Notes under the pieces: model-generated
The model's database searches: none
What the model saw: the letters and a program-made list of their open reading frames with translations, nothing else
What the model was told of the DNA's origin: nothing
DNA from: Hydrogenibacillus schlegelii
GTDB lineage: Bacteria > Bacillota > Bacilli > Thermicanales > DSM-22653
Direction of reading: 5' to 3'
DNA length: 64,000 bases
NCBI RefSeq assembly: GCF_001653195.1
Contig: NZ_JXBB01000001.1
Span: 124,001-188,000 of the forward strand
In this document: positions 7,796-16,776 of the stretch, in pieces
How the letters are laid out: every line of letters starts with the position of its first letter
How positions within the stretch are numbered: position 1 is the stretch's first letter
Position numbers and translations under genes: made by a program

Positions 7796-8998
7796 TCAGC
7801 GCTCTTCGAAGCGAATCGGCGCCACCGCGTAATAAAACGCGATGACAAGAAGCGCCAAGCCGGCCAGCCGCACCGTAAACGACGTCGACGTATGTAAGGC
7901 CAGAAACCCCCCGACGCTCGGCCCGATCAGGACGCCGATCCCTTCGATGCTGGAAAAAAGCCCCCAGCCGATTCCTTTATACTCCCGCGGCACGTACTGC
8001 GCCAGAAGCGCATTCCACGCCGGCAGGATCGTCGCATACCCGAGGCCGAGAATTGCCGCCAGCGCCACCGCCATCCCCACCGACCGGGACGACGGTGCCG
8101 CCAGGAGCGCCAGCCCGAGCGCGAGAAATCCGCCGATGAGAAACCCTTTTTTCCCGTGACGATCCGCCAGCCGGCCCATCGGCACGAGGCCGAGCCACGC
8201 CAACGCCCCCCCGACGATGAGCATGAACGAGTAGGTGGTGTACGAAAAGCCGAGTTCCCGGGAGACGAAATTCGGCAAAATCGGGAGGAGCATGCCGGCG
8301 GCAAGGGTCGGAAGGAGCATCCCCGGAACGAGAGGGCGCATCGCCACCACCTGCTGCCGAAGGGCCGCAAGCTGCGCCCGGACCGACGGCGTCCGGTAAT
8401 GCCCCTCCCCGCCCGGCGCTCCGCGAAGCATCCACCCCCAGACCGTTGCCGCCGCCCAGAGGAGGAAGATGCCGAAGATCGGCCGTTCCAACTTGTGGTC
8501 GAGGGCGAGATTCGTTAAGATCATGCCCAGGCCGGTGCCGACAAGCCAGAACGCGTACAGAAACCCCATCTGGGTGCTCCGGGCGCCCTCCTCCACCCGG
8601 CTCATGCCGACCAGCCACACCGGCGAAATGCCGACGCCGAAGAGAGCGACCGACGCGATCAATCCGACGGGCCCGTGCACCAGCATGGCGCCGATCAGCC
8701 CGACGAGCGCCAGCGTCATGCTTCCGCCGATGACGACCCGGATCGGCAGGTGGTCGAGGAGAAAGCCGGCGAGGCTTTTTCCGAACAGATCGACGAGCGA
8801 ATGCGCCGTGATCGCCAGGCCGATCACTCCCACGTCCAGGCCGAGGACCTCTCCCCCGTAGACGGGGAGGTACGCGTAGATGAACGCCCCGCGGACAAAT
8901 TCGACGAAAAAAAGGAGCAGCACGACCTCCAAAAAGCCGTGCGGAAGTCGAACCAACGACCGAACGTCCCGACTCAACGAGCTTTCTCCCTCGCTCAC
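7796..8998 (-). CDS. MFS family transporter
   Basis: 400 residues with about 12 hydrophobic segments and the MFS loop signature GRLADRHGKKGFLIGG between helices in the second half. The N-terminus (GTG start with GGGAG upstream) is a short hydrophilic stretch before FLEVVLLLFFVEFVRGAFIYAYLP. The overall pattern is that of a drug/sugar efflux-type permease. Substrate cannot be inferred. It lies about 60 bp upstream of the glycolipid glycosyltransferase on the same strand, an arrangement that could mean cotranscription. Confidence 0.88.
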   Translation of the reverse strand: MSEGESSLSRDVRSLVRLPHGFLEVVLLLFFVEFVRGAFIYAYLPVYGGEVLGLDVGVIGLAITAHSLVDLFGKSLAGFLLDHLPIRVVIGGSMTLALVGLIGAMLVHGPVGLIASVALFGVGISPVWLVGMSRVEEGARSTQMGFLYAFWLVGTGLGMILTNLALDHKLERPIFGIFLLWAAATVWGWMLRGAPGGEGHYRTPSVRAQLAALRQQVVAMRPLVPGMLLPTLAAGMLLPILPNFVSRELGFSYTTYSFMLIVGGALAWLGLVPMGRLADRHGKKGFLIGGFLALGLALLAAPSSRSVGMAVALAAILGLGYATILPAWNALLAQYVPREYKGIGWGLFSSIEGIGVLIGPSVGGFLALHTSTSFTVRLAGLALLVIAFYYAVAPIRFEER

Positions 8999-9059
8999 GC
9001 CGATCTCCCTTTTCCAAAACCGCCTCCGAGCATCACCCGGCTCAATGTCCGAAGCACGT

Positions 9060-9470
9060 CTACCTCAGTGGCTCCGCCGGCCGAAGGCGGCCGTCTAAAG
9101 CGCGGAACATCGCCGCAATCAACCGATAGCCGGCACCGAAGTCGCCGAGGGCCCCCCGGCGGGCCGTCAGCATGTCCACCGCGCTTTCAAACGGCTGAAG
9201 CGCGTAGACGGTGAGCGTCACGTCGATCGTCCCCCACCGCGTCCGCCGCAGGGCGACGATCTCCCCCCGTTCCCCGTCGACGTGCACCGGCCGAAGGCCG
9301 AAGACGCCCGCCTCGACGAGGACCTTCGCCGCTTCGAACGTCCGGCGCTTTGGCTCCCGATAATACCGCGTCCTGAGCGCCGGATACGGCGCATCGTCCC
9401 GGGACTCCTCCCGGCCGAGGACGAGGCGGGACAGCCAGTAACCGGGGCCCGGTACCGCCCTTTCCGTCAT
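9060..9470 (-). CDS. Uncharacterised cytosolic protein
   Basis: 136 residues from the ATG at 9470, with GAGGAG about 10 bases upstream; the longer frame from 9608 starts in low-complexity sequence. The protein has no membrane helix or signal. Its centre reads RRTFEAAKVLVEAGVFGLRP followed by a beta-rich stretch (RWGTIDVTLTVYALQPF), so an alpha/beta fold is likely. I do not recognise a named family. It is followed by the MFS gene on the same strand and is divergent from the yitT-like gene. Confidence 0.6.
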   Translation of the reverse strand: MTERAVPGPGYWLSRLVLGREESRDDAPYPALRTRYYREPKRRTFEAAKVLVEAGVFGLRPVHVDGERGEIVALRRTRWGTIDVTLTVYALQPFESAVDMLTARRGALGDFGAGYRLIAAMFRALDGRLRPAEPLR

Positions 9471-9625
9471 CCTCTGTCGCTCCTCAAGCGCCCCGCGGGG
9501 CCCACCGACCCCGGCGGCCCGCGGGTCTTTACCGCGATCGTCCACATTGTACCGAAAAAAACGCTCTCCGACAACGCGCGCCGGCCACCCGCCCGTACCT
9601 TTTCCCAAGCGAAAGGGGGTTTTCG

Positions 9626-10522
9626 ATGTCTTATGCCTTCCGGCGGGTCCGCGCCGCCCTCGACCTCGGCCTCATCGCCGTCTTCTCCGTCGTCCTCGCC
9701 GTCGGATACAACTTTTTCCTCTTGCCGCACAAGGTGTTAAGCGGCGGCGTCTCCGGCATCGCGATGATGATCGGCCTTCTCACCCCGCTGAACCCGGGGA
9801 CGCTGATTTTCCTCCTGAACCTCCCCCTGTTCGTCTTCGGCTTCTTCACCCTCGGACGCCTGTTCATCCTTCGGACCATTCTGTCCGTCGTCCTCACTGC
9901 TTTGGCGATGAACGTCCTCCCCGTCGAACCGATCGCCACCGACGCCCTCCTCTCGAGCGTGTTCGGCGGCGCCGTCGTCGGGCTCGCCACCGGGATGATC
10001 TTTTCCGCTTCCGGCTCCACCGGCGGCCTCGACATCATCGGCATGTTCATCGCCCGTCGCATGGACTTTCCGATGGGCATGCTGATGAGCGCAACGAACG
10101 CCCTGATCATTTTCGTTGCCGGGTTTCTTTTTTCCTGGGATCAGGCCCTCTATACGATGCTGTCGATCTACGTTTCAGGCCGGATCGTCGACGTCATCTT
10201 CACCCGCCACATCAAACTCACCCTCCTCATCGTGACCGGCCGCGGCGAAGCCGTCCGGGAAGCCCTCCTCCGGCAGATCGTTCGCGGCATCACCGTCCTC
10301 GAAGGAATCGGCGCCTACTCCAAAGAAAAAAAGACGGTCCTCATGACCGTCGCCACGCGCTATGAACTTCCGCTCATCAAATCCCTCATTCGCCAGGCCG
10401 ACCCGCACGCCTTCGTCAACATTCTGCAGACGGTCGAAGTCGTCGGCGCTTTTACCCGCCTTCCTCTTGACGCCGAGCTCCGACCGGACCCGGGACGACG
10501 AGGGCCGGCGCCGCCGTCCTGA
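9626..10522 (+). CDS. YitT family membrane protein (DUF161 + DUF2179)
   Basis: 298 residues. Five to six transmembrane segments fill residues 10-190, with family motifs FLLPHKVLSGGVSGIAMM and FSASGSTGGLDIIGMF. The C-terminal cytosolic DUF2179 domain follows (KLTLLIVTGRGEAV ... AYSKEKKTVLMTVATRYEL). AAAGGGGG precedes the ATG. Members are widespread in Bacillota; several work in spore formation or have been suggested as transporters, but no substrate is established. The tail after residue 280 is low complexity. Paralogues are common, so I give no locus-specific symbol. Confidence 0.93.
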   Translation: MSYAFRRVRAALDLGLIAVFSVVLAVGYNFFLLPHKVLSGGVSGIAMMIGLLTPLNPGTLIFLLNLPLFVFGFFTLGRLFILRTILSVVLTALAMNVLPVEPIATDALLSSVFGGAVVGLATGMIFSASGSTGGLDIIGMFIARRMDFPMGMLMSATNALIIFVAGFLFSWDQALYTMLSIYVSGRIVDVIFTRHIKLTLLIVTGRGEAVREALLRQIVRGITVLEGIGAYSKEKKTVLMTVATRYELPLIKSLIRQADPHAFVNILQTVEVVGAFTRLPLDAELRPDPGRRGPAPPS

Positions 10523-10639
10523 AGGCCGGAAAGCGCCCGGACGGCCCGGCAGGGCACCTTCCGCCGGATGCCGCCTTTTCAACGGCGATGAGCCGTCCGA
10601 CGCCGTCCCGACCCGACCGTCGGCCGCGTTTTGACTGTT

Positions 10640-11683
10640 TCAGCCGCCGATGTAAAACATCTCGATCTTTTTCCGGGCCGCGCCGGCCTTTTGAGCGGCT
10701 TCGGTCGCCTGAAGCCGAAGCTCCGAATAGCGGTCCGTCCGGCCCGCCCAGACCGACCGGATCGCCGCCCGGAGCGTTTCGTCGTCCGCCCCTTCCCGAA
10801 GAAGGCGCCGGAGGTCAAAGCCGTCGGCGGCAAACAGGCATGTGTACAGCTTTCCGTCCGCCGAAAGCCGCGCTCGTGTGCAAGTATTGCAAAACGCCTG
10901 CGTCACCGAACTGATGAAGCCGACCTCCGCCGTTCCGTCCTTGTACCGGTACCGTTTGGCCACCTCGCCGTAGTACGCCGGTTCGAGGGGCTCAAGCGGC
11001 ATTTCCGCATGGATCCGCTCGAGAATCTCCCGGCTCGGGACGACGTCGCGCATCTCCCAGCCGTTGGCGGTGCCGACGTCCATGAATTCGATAAAGCGAA
11101 GCGTCACGCCGAGCGCCTTGAAATAGCGGGCCATCGGCAGGATGTCCCGTTCGTTTTCGCCCCGCTTGACGACCATGTTGACCTTCACCTGAAGGCCCGC
11201 ATCTATGGCCGCCTCGATCCCGCGAAGGACGACGTCCGGCGCGGTCCCGCGGCCGTTCATCCGACCGAACGTGACCGGATCGAGGCTATCTAAGCTCACG
11301 TTCACCCGCCGAAGCCCGGCCGCCTTCAGCGCCTTCGCCTTTTTCGCGAGGAGCACGCCGTTGGTCGTGAGCGCAATATCCCGGATCTCCGGGATCGCCG
11401 CCAGATCTTCAATCCACCGTTCGAGCCCCGCCCGAAGGAGCGGCTCCCCGCCGGTGATCCGCACCTTCTCGACGCCTAAGGCGACGAACGCCCGCACGAG
11501 GCGCGTAAGCTCCGCAAACGAAAGAAGCGCCGACGGCGGGAGGAACGGATATCCCGGGCCAAACACCTCGGCCGGCATACAGTACGTACAGCGAAAATTG
11601 CATCGATCGATCACCGAGATCCTCAGATCCCGGAGCGGTCGTCCCCGGCGATCGACCGCTCGGGCCCCCTCGATCCCGCTCAT
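10640..11683 (-). CDS. moaA: GTP 3',8-cyclase MoaA (molybdenum cofactor biosynthesis)
   Basis: 347 residues from the ATG at 11683, preferred for its GGAGGG ribosome site and the family-like beginning; an upstream in-frame ATG at 11755 would add 24 Arg-rich residues. The radical-SAM cluster is Cys28, Cys32 and Cys35 ([12 protein letters not shown]), with TGGEPLLR as the SAM-binding GGE motif. The C-terminal [4Fe-4S] site is [18 protein letters not shown], and the protein ends in GG, as MoaA needs. It converts GTP to cyclic pyranopterin precursor with MoaC. The next gene, divergent, is a MoeB/ThiF enzyme that may serve the same pathway. Confidence 0.96.
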   Translation of the reverse strand: MSGIEGARAVDRRGRPLRDLRISVIDRCNFRCTYCMPAEVFGPGYPFLPPSALLSFAELTRLVRAFVALGVEKVRITGGEPLLRAGLERWIEDLAAIPEIRDIALTTNGVLLAKKAKALKAAGLRRVNVSLDSLDPVTFGRMNGRGTAPDVVLRGIEAAIDAGLQVKVNMVVKRGENERDILPMARYFKALGVTLRFIEFMDVGTANGWEMRDVVPSREILERIHAEMPLEPLEPAYYGEVAKRYRYKDGTAEVGFISSVTQAFCNTCTRARLSADGKLYTCLFAADGFDLRRLLREGADDETLRAAIRSVWAGRTDRYSELRLQATEAAQKAGAARKKIEMFYIGG

Positions 11684-11932
11684 CGTCCATCCCTCCGCAA
11701 GACGCCGGCGCGACGCGCCGGAGCGCCGGAGACGTCGTGGTGATGACGCTTCCATAAGATAGTCTTATCATCGCACAATTTTGGCGAGAGCGCAAGCCCC
11801 GGGGCGGTGTTCCGATCCCCCGGGCTCATTCCTCTGCCGGCCTTCCGGCGCCGATCCGCCCAGCCGAGGTCGACGTCGCCCTCTGCGGGTCGCCCGACGT
11901 GTTACAATACTTCTGAACAGGGAGGGAAGCTA

Positions 11933-12967
11933 ATGGGGCTTCACTTCGATGACCCGTGGGAACGGTATTCCCGGCAGATCCTCTTTTCCGGCATCGGCCG
12001 CGAAGGCCAAAAAAAACTGGCCCGGGCCCGCGTCGCCGTCGTCGGCGTCGGCGCCCTCGGCACCGCCGTCGCCAACCATCTCGCCCGGGCCGGCGTCGGC
12101 TTCATCCGCCTGATCGACCGGGACTTCGTCGAGCGCTCCAACCTCCAGCGGCAGATGCTCTTCGACGAGGCCGACGCCGAGGGCCTCCTGCCGAAGGCGA
12201 TCGCCGCCCGGGAAAAGCTCACGGCGATCAATCGCACCATCGCCGTCGAGGCGGTCGTCGATCATCTCTCGGCGGAAAATGCCGAGGCGCTCCTCACCGA
12301 CGTTGACCTCATTCTCGACGGCACCGACAACTTTCACGTCCGCTACCTCATCAACGACGTCTCGGTCAAATACGGCATCCCATGGGTGCACGGTGCCGTC
12401 GTCCGGGCTCGGGGCATGCACGCCTTTTTCCGCCCTCCGAAGACGCCCTGCTACCGCTGCCTCCTCCCCGAACCGCCGGAGGGCGGCGAGACGTGTGACA
12501 CGGTCGGCATCATCGGCCCCGTCGTCGACGTCATCGCCTCCCTCGAAGCCGCCGCCGCTTTAAAATGGCTCGTCGGCGCCGAAGACAAGATTCCGACCGC
12601 CCTCGTCGACCTCGACCTCTGGGAAAACGCCTACGCCTCCATCGACATCTCCCGGGCGAAAAACCCGAACTGCCCCGCCTGCGGAATGCGACGCTTCGAA
12701 TTCCTCGACGAGCGCCGGGGAGAGCTTACGGCAAGCTTTCTCTGCGGCCGGAACGCCGTCCAGGTCAAAGCGCCCGGGACGATCGATTTCGACGCGGTGC
12801 GCCGCCGCTGGGCCGCCCTCGGACAACTCCGAGAGACGGAGCACCTCCTCCGCCTTGAATACGAGGGGCTCGTCCTCACCCTCTTTCGGGACGGTCGGCT
12901 GATCGTCCAGGGAACCGCCGACGTCCACCGGGCGGAGCGGATCTACGCCGAACTCGTCGGCCGCTGA
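11933..12967 (+). CDS. MoeB/ThiF family sulfur-carrier adenylyltransferase
   Basis: 344 residues from ATG 11933 with GGGAGG seven bases before it. The E1-like fold shows RYSRQILF, the ATP-binding loop GVGALGTAVANHLARAGVG, DRDFVERSNLQRQ and DGTDNFHVRYLIND. Zinc Cys pairs are CYRC and CPAC, and the candidate catalytic Cys is in TCDTVGIIGPVV. Such enzymes adenylate the C-terminal glycine of MoaD or ThiS. The last 70 residues form an extra small domain without the usual rhodanese. Position next to moaA favours a molybdopterin role, but ThiF function cannot be excluded from sequence alone. Confidence 0.88.
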   Translation: MGLHFDDPWERYSRQILFSGIGREGQKKLARARVAVVGVGALGTAVANHLARAGVGFIRLIDRDFVERSNLQRQMLFDEADAEGLLPKAIAAREKLTAINRTIAVEAVVDHLSAENAEALLTDVDLILDGTDNFHVRYLINDVSVKYGIPWVHGAVVRARGMHAFFRPPKTPCYRCLLPEPPEGGETCDTVGIIGPVVDVIASLEAAAALKWLVGAEDKIPTALVDLDLWENAYASIDISRAKNPNCPACGMRRFEFLDERRGELTASFLCGRNAVQVKAPGTIDFDAVRRRWAALGQLRETEHLLRLEYEGLVLTLFRDGRLIVQGTADVHRAERIYAELVGR

Positions 12968-12979
12968 ACGGTCCTCCGA

Positions 12980-13753
12980 TCAGGGCGCCCCTTCGGGCCC
13001 ATCCTCCCGGCGTTCTCCCGTTTCCCGATCCCACTTTTCCTCCGAACCCGCCCGCCCCCGACGGCTTTCCCGAGCGATCGCATGGTAGAGCTTGTTGAGC
13101 GCCCGCTTCTCGATCCGGGAGACGTACGAGCGCGAAATGTTGAGGGCGCGGGCGATCTCCCGCTGCGTCGTCTCCGGACCGCCGTCCAGGCCGAACCGTC
13201 GCGTGAGGATCTCCTGCTCCCGATCCTCCAGAAGATGCAGATACCGCCGAATCCGCTCCCGTTCGATCCTCTGTTCGACCTTCTCGTCCACGTCGACGTC
13301 GTCGGCGGCCAGGACGTCGATGAGGGCAATTTCGTTGCCTTCCTTGTCTACGCCCACCGGCTCGCTGAGCGAGATGTCCCGGCGGGACTTTTTTTTCGCC
13401 CGAAGGTACATGAGAATTTCATTTTCCACCACCTTCGAGGCGTACGTGGCCAGCTTCGTCCCCTTTTCCGGCTGAAACGTGTCGATCGCCTTGATGAGGC
13501 CGAACGCGCCGATCTGGATCAGCTCGTCGTACTCTTCATCTTTTAAATCAAATTTTTTCACCACATGCGCGACCAGCCGGAGGTTGTGAACGATCAGCTT
13601 TTCCCGTGCTTTCGGGTCGCCCTGCCGGAGCCGCTCGAGCGCCTCCGCCTCTTCCTCTTCGGAAAGCGGCTGAGGAAAAGCGTTGTTTTTCAGATGCGAG
13701 ATGAGAACGGTGATTTCTTTAAGCAAATAGGCAAAAAGGCCCAGCAGCGACAA
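12980..13753 (-). CDS. sigK: RNA polymerase sigma-K factor (late mother-cell sporulation)
   Basis: 257 residues if it starts at the TTG at 13753, which puts GGGAGGTGG at good spacing and gives LSLLGLFAYLLKEI as pro-sequence; a GTG at 13762 is also possible but overlaps the ribosome site. The hydrophobic N-terminus followed by NNAFPQPLSEEEE matches pro-sigma-K, which SpoIVFB cleaves in the membrane. Region 2 is NLRLVAHVVKKF and GLIKAIDTFQPEKGTKLATYAS; region 4 carries the helix-turn-helix ITQ-type motif TTQREIARALNISRSYVSRIEKRAL. The gene is not split by a skin-type prophage. Marks the organism as an endospore former. Confidence 0.94.
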   Translation of the reverse strand: MSLLGLFAYLLKEITVLISHLKNNAFPQPLSEEEEAEALERLRQGDPKAREKLIVHNLRLVAHVVKKFDLKDEEYDELIQIGAFGLIKAIDTFQPEKGTKLATYASKVVENEILMYLRAKKKSRRDISLSEPVGVDKEGNEIALIDVLAADDVDVDEKVEQRIERERIRRYLHLLEDREQEILTRRFGLDGGPETTQREIARALNISRSYVSRIEKRALNKLYHAIARESRRGRAGSEEKWDRETGERREDGPEGAP

Positions 13754-13781
13754 ACGCCCCACCTCCCGGTCCTGGTCTTAA

Positions 13782-13789
13782 AGTCTATG
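13782..13789 (-). promoter_or_regulatory. Possible sporulation sigma -10 element before sigK
   Basis: The minus strand reads CATAGACT about 25 bases ahead of the sigK start, fitting the CATAnnnT core used by sigma-E and sigma-K. A matching -35 element is not evident. It is suggestive only because of the gene it precedes. Confidence 0.25.
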
Positions 13790-13830
13790 TCCGGAAGGAG
13801 AGGCGCTTGCCAGTCCGCGCATCTTCGAGG

Positions 13831-14112
13831 TTACGGCCGGCGACGGTCCGAGCGGTCCGGGTCCAAAACGGAGCCTTCGTCCTTCCGGCGCCGAAGCGCG
13901 GCCGTTTGAAGCGCGACCGTCTGGCGCGCCGAGAGGCCGCCGGACGACACCGGCTCCCCGCCGATGCGGCAGCTTCGACCGTCACACGCCGTCCGGAGCG
14001 CGCACGCCTCGCAGGTCCCCTGTCGACGACGTCGGACCTCCCGGTAGAGCGTGAACCCGGCGTAACCGAAGATGAGCACGGCCAAAAGCCCGTTGATCAC
14101 AAGGGACGCCAT
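13831..14112 (-). CDS. FeoB-associated Cys-rich membrane protein
   Basis: 93 residues starting at the ATG at 14112 behind AAGGAGG. One N-terminal transmembrane helix (VINGLLAVLIFGYAGFTLY) is followed by a basic patch and the cysteine motif CEACALRTACDGRSC, typical of the small Cys-rich proteins encoded beside FeoB in Bacillota. A role in stabilising or assisting the iron channel has been proposed for analogous FeoC-type partners. It is the last gene of the feoA-feoB operon, about 105 bp after feoB. The 45-residue tail after the cysteines is longer than usual and low complexity. Confidence 0.85.
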   Translation of the reverse strand: MASLVINGLLAVLIFGYAGFTLYREVRRRRQGTCEACALRTACDGRSCRIGGEPVSSGGLSARQTVALQTAALRRRKDEGSVLDPDRSDRRRP

Positions 14113-14218
14113 CGTGCCGGCCTCCTTCCCCCCCACGTCCCACGCTCGGCCGCCGACCGGGAACGCGCCATCCGCCGGATTGGCCCGGCCGTCGGACCGG
14201 CCCATCCGCGAAGCCGGT

Positions 14219-16345
14219 TCATCCGCCCATCCCGAGCAACCGGCCCCCCTGATAGATGACCAGCGCGAGGACATACGCCAGCGCAAACGAATACCCCATC
14301 ATGAGCACCGTCCACCGCCGCCTCGGCACCTCCCGAAAGAGCGCCGCCGTCGTCGCCAGGCACGGCACGTACAGGGCGACGAACACCAAAAACGCGTAGG
14401 CCGAAAGCGGCGTAAAGGCCGACTTGAGCGCCGCCGTGAGCGCCGTTCCCTCCCCGGCATAAAACGCGATGCCGAGGGTGGCGACGACGACTTCCTTGGC
14501 CAGAAAACCGGTGATGAGGGCGACCGCCGCCTGCCAGGTGCCGAAGCCGAGCGGCTGAAAGAGCGGCTGAAGCGCCCGACCGAGCAGGGCGAGCACGCTT
14601 TCCTCGATCGACGCCGCCGTTCCGTGCGGCCCGACGGCGCCAAGCAGCCAGATGACGACGCTGCCGCCGAAGATGAACGTTCCGGCCTTGATGATGAATC
14701 CTTTGCCTTTTTCCCACGTGCCTCGAAGCAGCGTCCGGACGTTCGGCACGCGATACGGCGGAAGCTCCACCAGATACATCGACGGCGCCCCGCGAAGAAC
14801 CGTGCGGGTCAAGAGCCGCGCCGTAAGGAGCGCCATCGCGATGCCGACGAGATACAAAGACAGCATGACGAGGCCCTGCCCCCGGCTGAAAAACGCCCCG
14901 ACGAACAGCGCGTACACGACGAGCCGCGCCGAACACGACATGAACGGCGTGATGAGCGCGGTCGCCCATCGCTCCCGGGACGATTCGATCGTCCGGGCGG
15001 CCATCACCCCCGGGACGTTGCAGCCGAAGCCGATGATGAGCGGGATAAACGCTTTGCCGCTCAACCCGAAGCGGTCCATCAACCGGTCCATCAAGACCGC
15101 GACCCGGGCGAGATACCCCGAATCCTCCAGCAACGAAATGAAGAAAAACAGGATAAAAATCTGGGGCACAAACACCAGCACGGCGCCGACGCCGGCGATG
15201 ATCCCCTCGACGATGAGGGCCCGGAAAAACGGCGCCGCCCCGATCGCCTCCAGCCCGCGGCCGACCGCCTCCGTAAGCGGACCGGAAAAAAACGCATCCA
15301 GCGCCTCCGAAAGCGGCGTCCCGAGCCAGTCGAACGTCCACTGAAAGATGAAGAGCATCAGAGCGATAAAAAGCGGGATGCCGACCATCGGATGCGTCAC
15401 GATGTCGTCGATCCGCTCGCTGGCCGGCCGGCGCCGCGGTGCCGCCTGTCGCACCACCGCCGGAATGAGCGCATCGATCCACGCATACCGCCGCTCGACG
15501 AGGGCCGCCTGCACGCTTTCCGTTCCGCCGGCATGAAGCGCCGACGCAAGCTGCTCCCGGACCGACCGGAGCGCCGGCCGACGGCGTTCGACGTCGTTCA
15601 CGATCTCCGGTACGCCTTCAAGGTACCGCTCGGCGAGAAAGCGCCGAAGCGTCGGGTCCGAAAAGGCCGGCTCCACCGCCTGAAGGGCCGCCTCGAGCTT
15701 TGGCCCAACATCGATTTCGGGCCGGCGCCGCAGGACCGGGGCATCCGACCGTTTCAGAAGAACCGCCGTCCCGCCGGAGACATGGGCCGATTCGCCGCCC
15801 ACGGCGGCCGCCTCGGCAAACGCCGCCTCCCTTTCTTCTCCGGCCGGACGACCGGCGTACGCCCTCCCGACCATCGTCTCGTCCAGAACCTCGAGGAGCG
15901 CGTCTAAGCCCGCCCCCGTCCGGGCGACGACCGGCACGACCGGCACGCCCAGCCGATCGGCCAGCGCCTCGGGATCGACGGCCTTCCCTTCGGCTTCGGC
16001 GACATCGACCATGTTGAGGGCGACGACGATCGGCCGCTCGATCGAAAGAAGCGCCAGCGTCAGCTGAAGGTTCCGCCGAAGCTGCGATGCATCGACGATG
16101 TTGAGGATGCCGTCGTACGCTCCGGAAGCGAGCGCCCGGACGGTGATCGCCTCATCGTGCGAGATCGGCACGAGATCGTAGATGCCGGGAAGATCGACGA
16201 GCGCATACCCGAGCCGCCGGATCCGACCGACGGTTTCTTCCACCGTGACGCCGCTCCAGTTTCCGACCGCGGCCTGAAGCCCCGTCAGCCGGTTAAACAG
16301 CGTCGTTTTCCCGGTGTTGGGCTGCCCGATCAGCAAAATTCGCAT
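14219..16345 (-). CDS. feoB: Ferrous iron transporter B
   Basis: 708 residues, full length. The N-terminal G domain has GQPNTGKTT at 7-15 (G1), DLPG at 51-54 (G3) and NMVD at 111-114 (G4). A spacer domain leads to the membrane part with the two Gate repeats (GFGCNVPGVMAAR and GFGTWQAAVALITGFLAKE), including the conserved Cys of the pore region. It imports Fe2+ across the cytoplasmic membrane with GTP control. Its start overlaps the end of feoA by 16 bp, so translation is coupled, and a Fur-type site lies at the operon front. Confidence 0.96.
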   Translation of the reverse strand: MRILLIGQPNTGKTTLFNRLTGLQAAVGNWSGVTVEETVGRIRRLGYALVDLPGIYDLVPISHDEAITVRALASGAYDGILNIVDASQLRRNLQLTLALLSIERPIVVALNMVDVAEAEGKAVDPEALADRLGVPVVPVVARTGAGLDALLEVLDETMVGRAYAGRPAGEEREAAFAEAAAVGGESAHVSGGTAVLLKRSDAPVLRRRPEIDVGPKLEAALQAVEPAFSDPTLRRFLAERYLEGVPEIVNDVERRRPALRSVREQLASALHAGGTESVQAALVERRYAWIDALIPAVVRQAAPRRRPASERIDDIVTHPMVGIPLFIALMLFIFQWTFDWLGTPLSEALDAFFSGPLTEAVGRGLEAIGAAPFFRALIVEGIIAGVGAVLVFVPQIFILFFFISLLEDSGYLARVAVLMDRLMDRFGLSGKAFIPLIIGFGCNVPGVMAARTIESSRERWATALITPFMSCSARLVVYALFVGAFFSRGQGLVMLSLYLVGIAMALLTARLLTRTVLRGAPSMYLVELPPYRVPNVRTLLRGTWEKGKGFIIKAGTFIFGGSVVIWLLGAVGPHGTAASIEESVLALLGRALQPLFQPLGFGTWQAAVALITGFLAKEVVVATLGIAFYAGEGTALTAALKSAFTPLSAYAFLVFVALYVPCLATTAALFREVPRRRWTVLMMGYSFALAYVLALVIYQGGRLLGMGG

Positions 16346-16596
16346 CTCGGTTCCCCCCGGACGACGATGCCCCCGGCATCCGTCCGCCGGAGGGCAAACC
16401 GCTGGTCTGCAAAGCGGACGACGACGGGTCCCCCAAACGGCATGCGCCGCTCGACGACCAGTTCCGTTCCGGGGACGAGGCCGAGCGCCGTGAGCCGCGC
16501 TTTTAGCGGCGCCGACAGGTTCAAAAGCGCTTCCACCCGCACCGTCTGCCCGACCGGTACGTCCGAAAGCGGGTGCGGACGATCCGAGGCGAACAT
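16330..16596 (-). CDS. feoA: FeoA, SH3-like partner of the iron transporter
   Basis: 88 residues from the ATG at 16596, with GGTGGAGG close before it. A longer frame begins at 16647, but that would put the promoter's operator inside the coding region, so I take the downstream start. The fold is the usual FeoA beta barrel: LSDVPVGQTVRVEALLN, LKARLTALGLVPGTELVVERR and GPVVVRFADQRFALRR. It binds FeoB on the cytoplasmic side and is needed for iron uptake. First gene of the operon. Confidence 0.92.
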   Translation of the reverse strand: MFASDRPHPLSDVPVGQTVRVEALLNLSAPLKARLTALGLVPGTELVVERRMPFGGPVVVRFADQRFALRRTDAGGIVVRGEPRCEFC

Positions 16597-16608
16597 CGCC
16601 TCCACCGC

Positions 16609-16633
16609 CTTATCATTGATATTCATTCTCATC
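16609..16633 (-). promoter_or_regulatory. Fur box at the feoAB promoter
   Basis: Minus-strand TGAGAATGAATATCA (16617-16631) fits the 7-1-7 Fur/PerR/Zur consensus TGATAATnATTATCA with one mismatch per half-site, and it is flanked by further dyad-like bases (ATTGATATTCATTCTCAT on the plus strand). It lies just after the -10 box, where bound Fur would block initiation. The iron genes behind it make Fur the natural regulator. No fur gene is in this window. Confidence 0.75.
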
Positions 16634-16645
16634 GTTTGCGTTTTC

Positions 16646-16675
16646 ATTTTACCACCGCCGCCCGGCGGCCGTCAA
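16646..16675 (-). promoter_or_regulatory. Sigma-A type promoter of feoAB
   Basis: On the minus strand, -35 TTGACG (16670-16675) and -10 TAAAAT (16646-16651) are separated by 18 bases. The spacer is a GC-rich palindrome. Transcription would start near 16640, inside the region covered by the Fur box. Confidence 0.65.
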
Positions 16676-16680
16676 TACAA

Positions 16681-16714
16681 AAGTACAAAAGAAAGAAACC
16701 GGCCTTTCGGCCGG
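16681..16714 (-). terminator. Rho-independent terminator of the tsdA/cyd operon
   Basis: Minus-strand stem CCGGCC-GAAA-GGCCGG (16699-16714) is followed by TTTCTTTCTTTTG, 60 bp after the end of the oxidase subunit gene. It separates that operon from the feo promoter. Confidence 0.75.
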
Positions 16715-16776
16715 CTCCGACAGGAGGTCCAGGTTGCAACGGGATGATGGGGTGGACGTTCCACACCCAGAAAAGA

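Noticed and set aside
11756-11932. Promoter with TACAAT before the MoeB/ThiF gene
   Set aside because: A -10-like TACAAT is at 11903-11908, but no acceptable -35 element lies at the right distance.
12980-13762. sigK interrupted by a skin element or a pseudogene
   Set aside because: The frame is continuous from pro-sequence to region 4, with no recombination junction visible.
13831-14286. Longer start for the FeoB-associated protein at 14286
   Set aside because: It would overlap feoB and adds 58 residues of low-complexity sequence; the ATG at 14112 has a perfect ribosome site.
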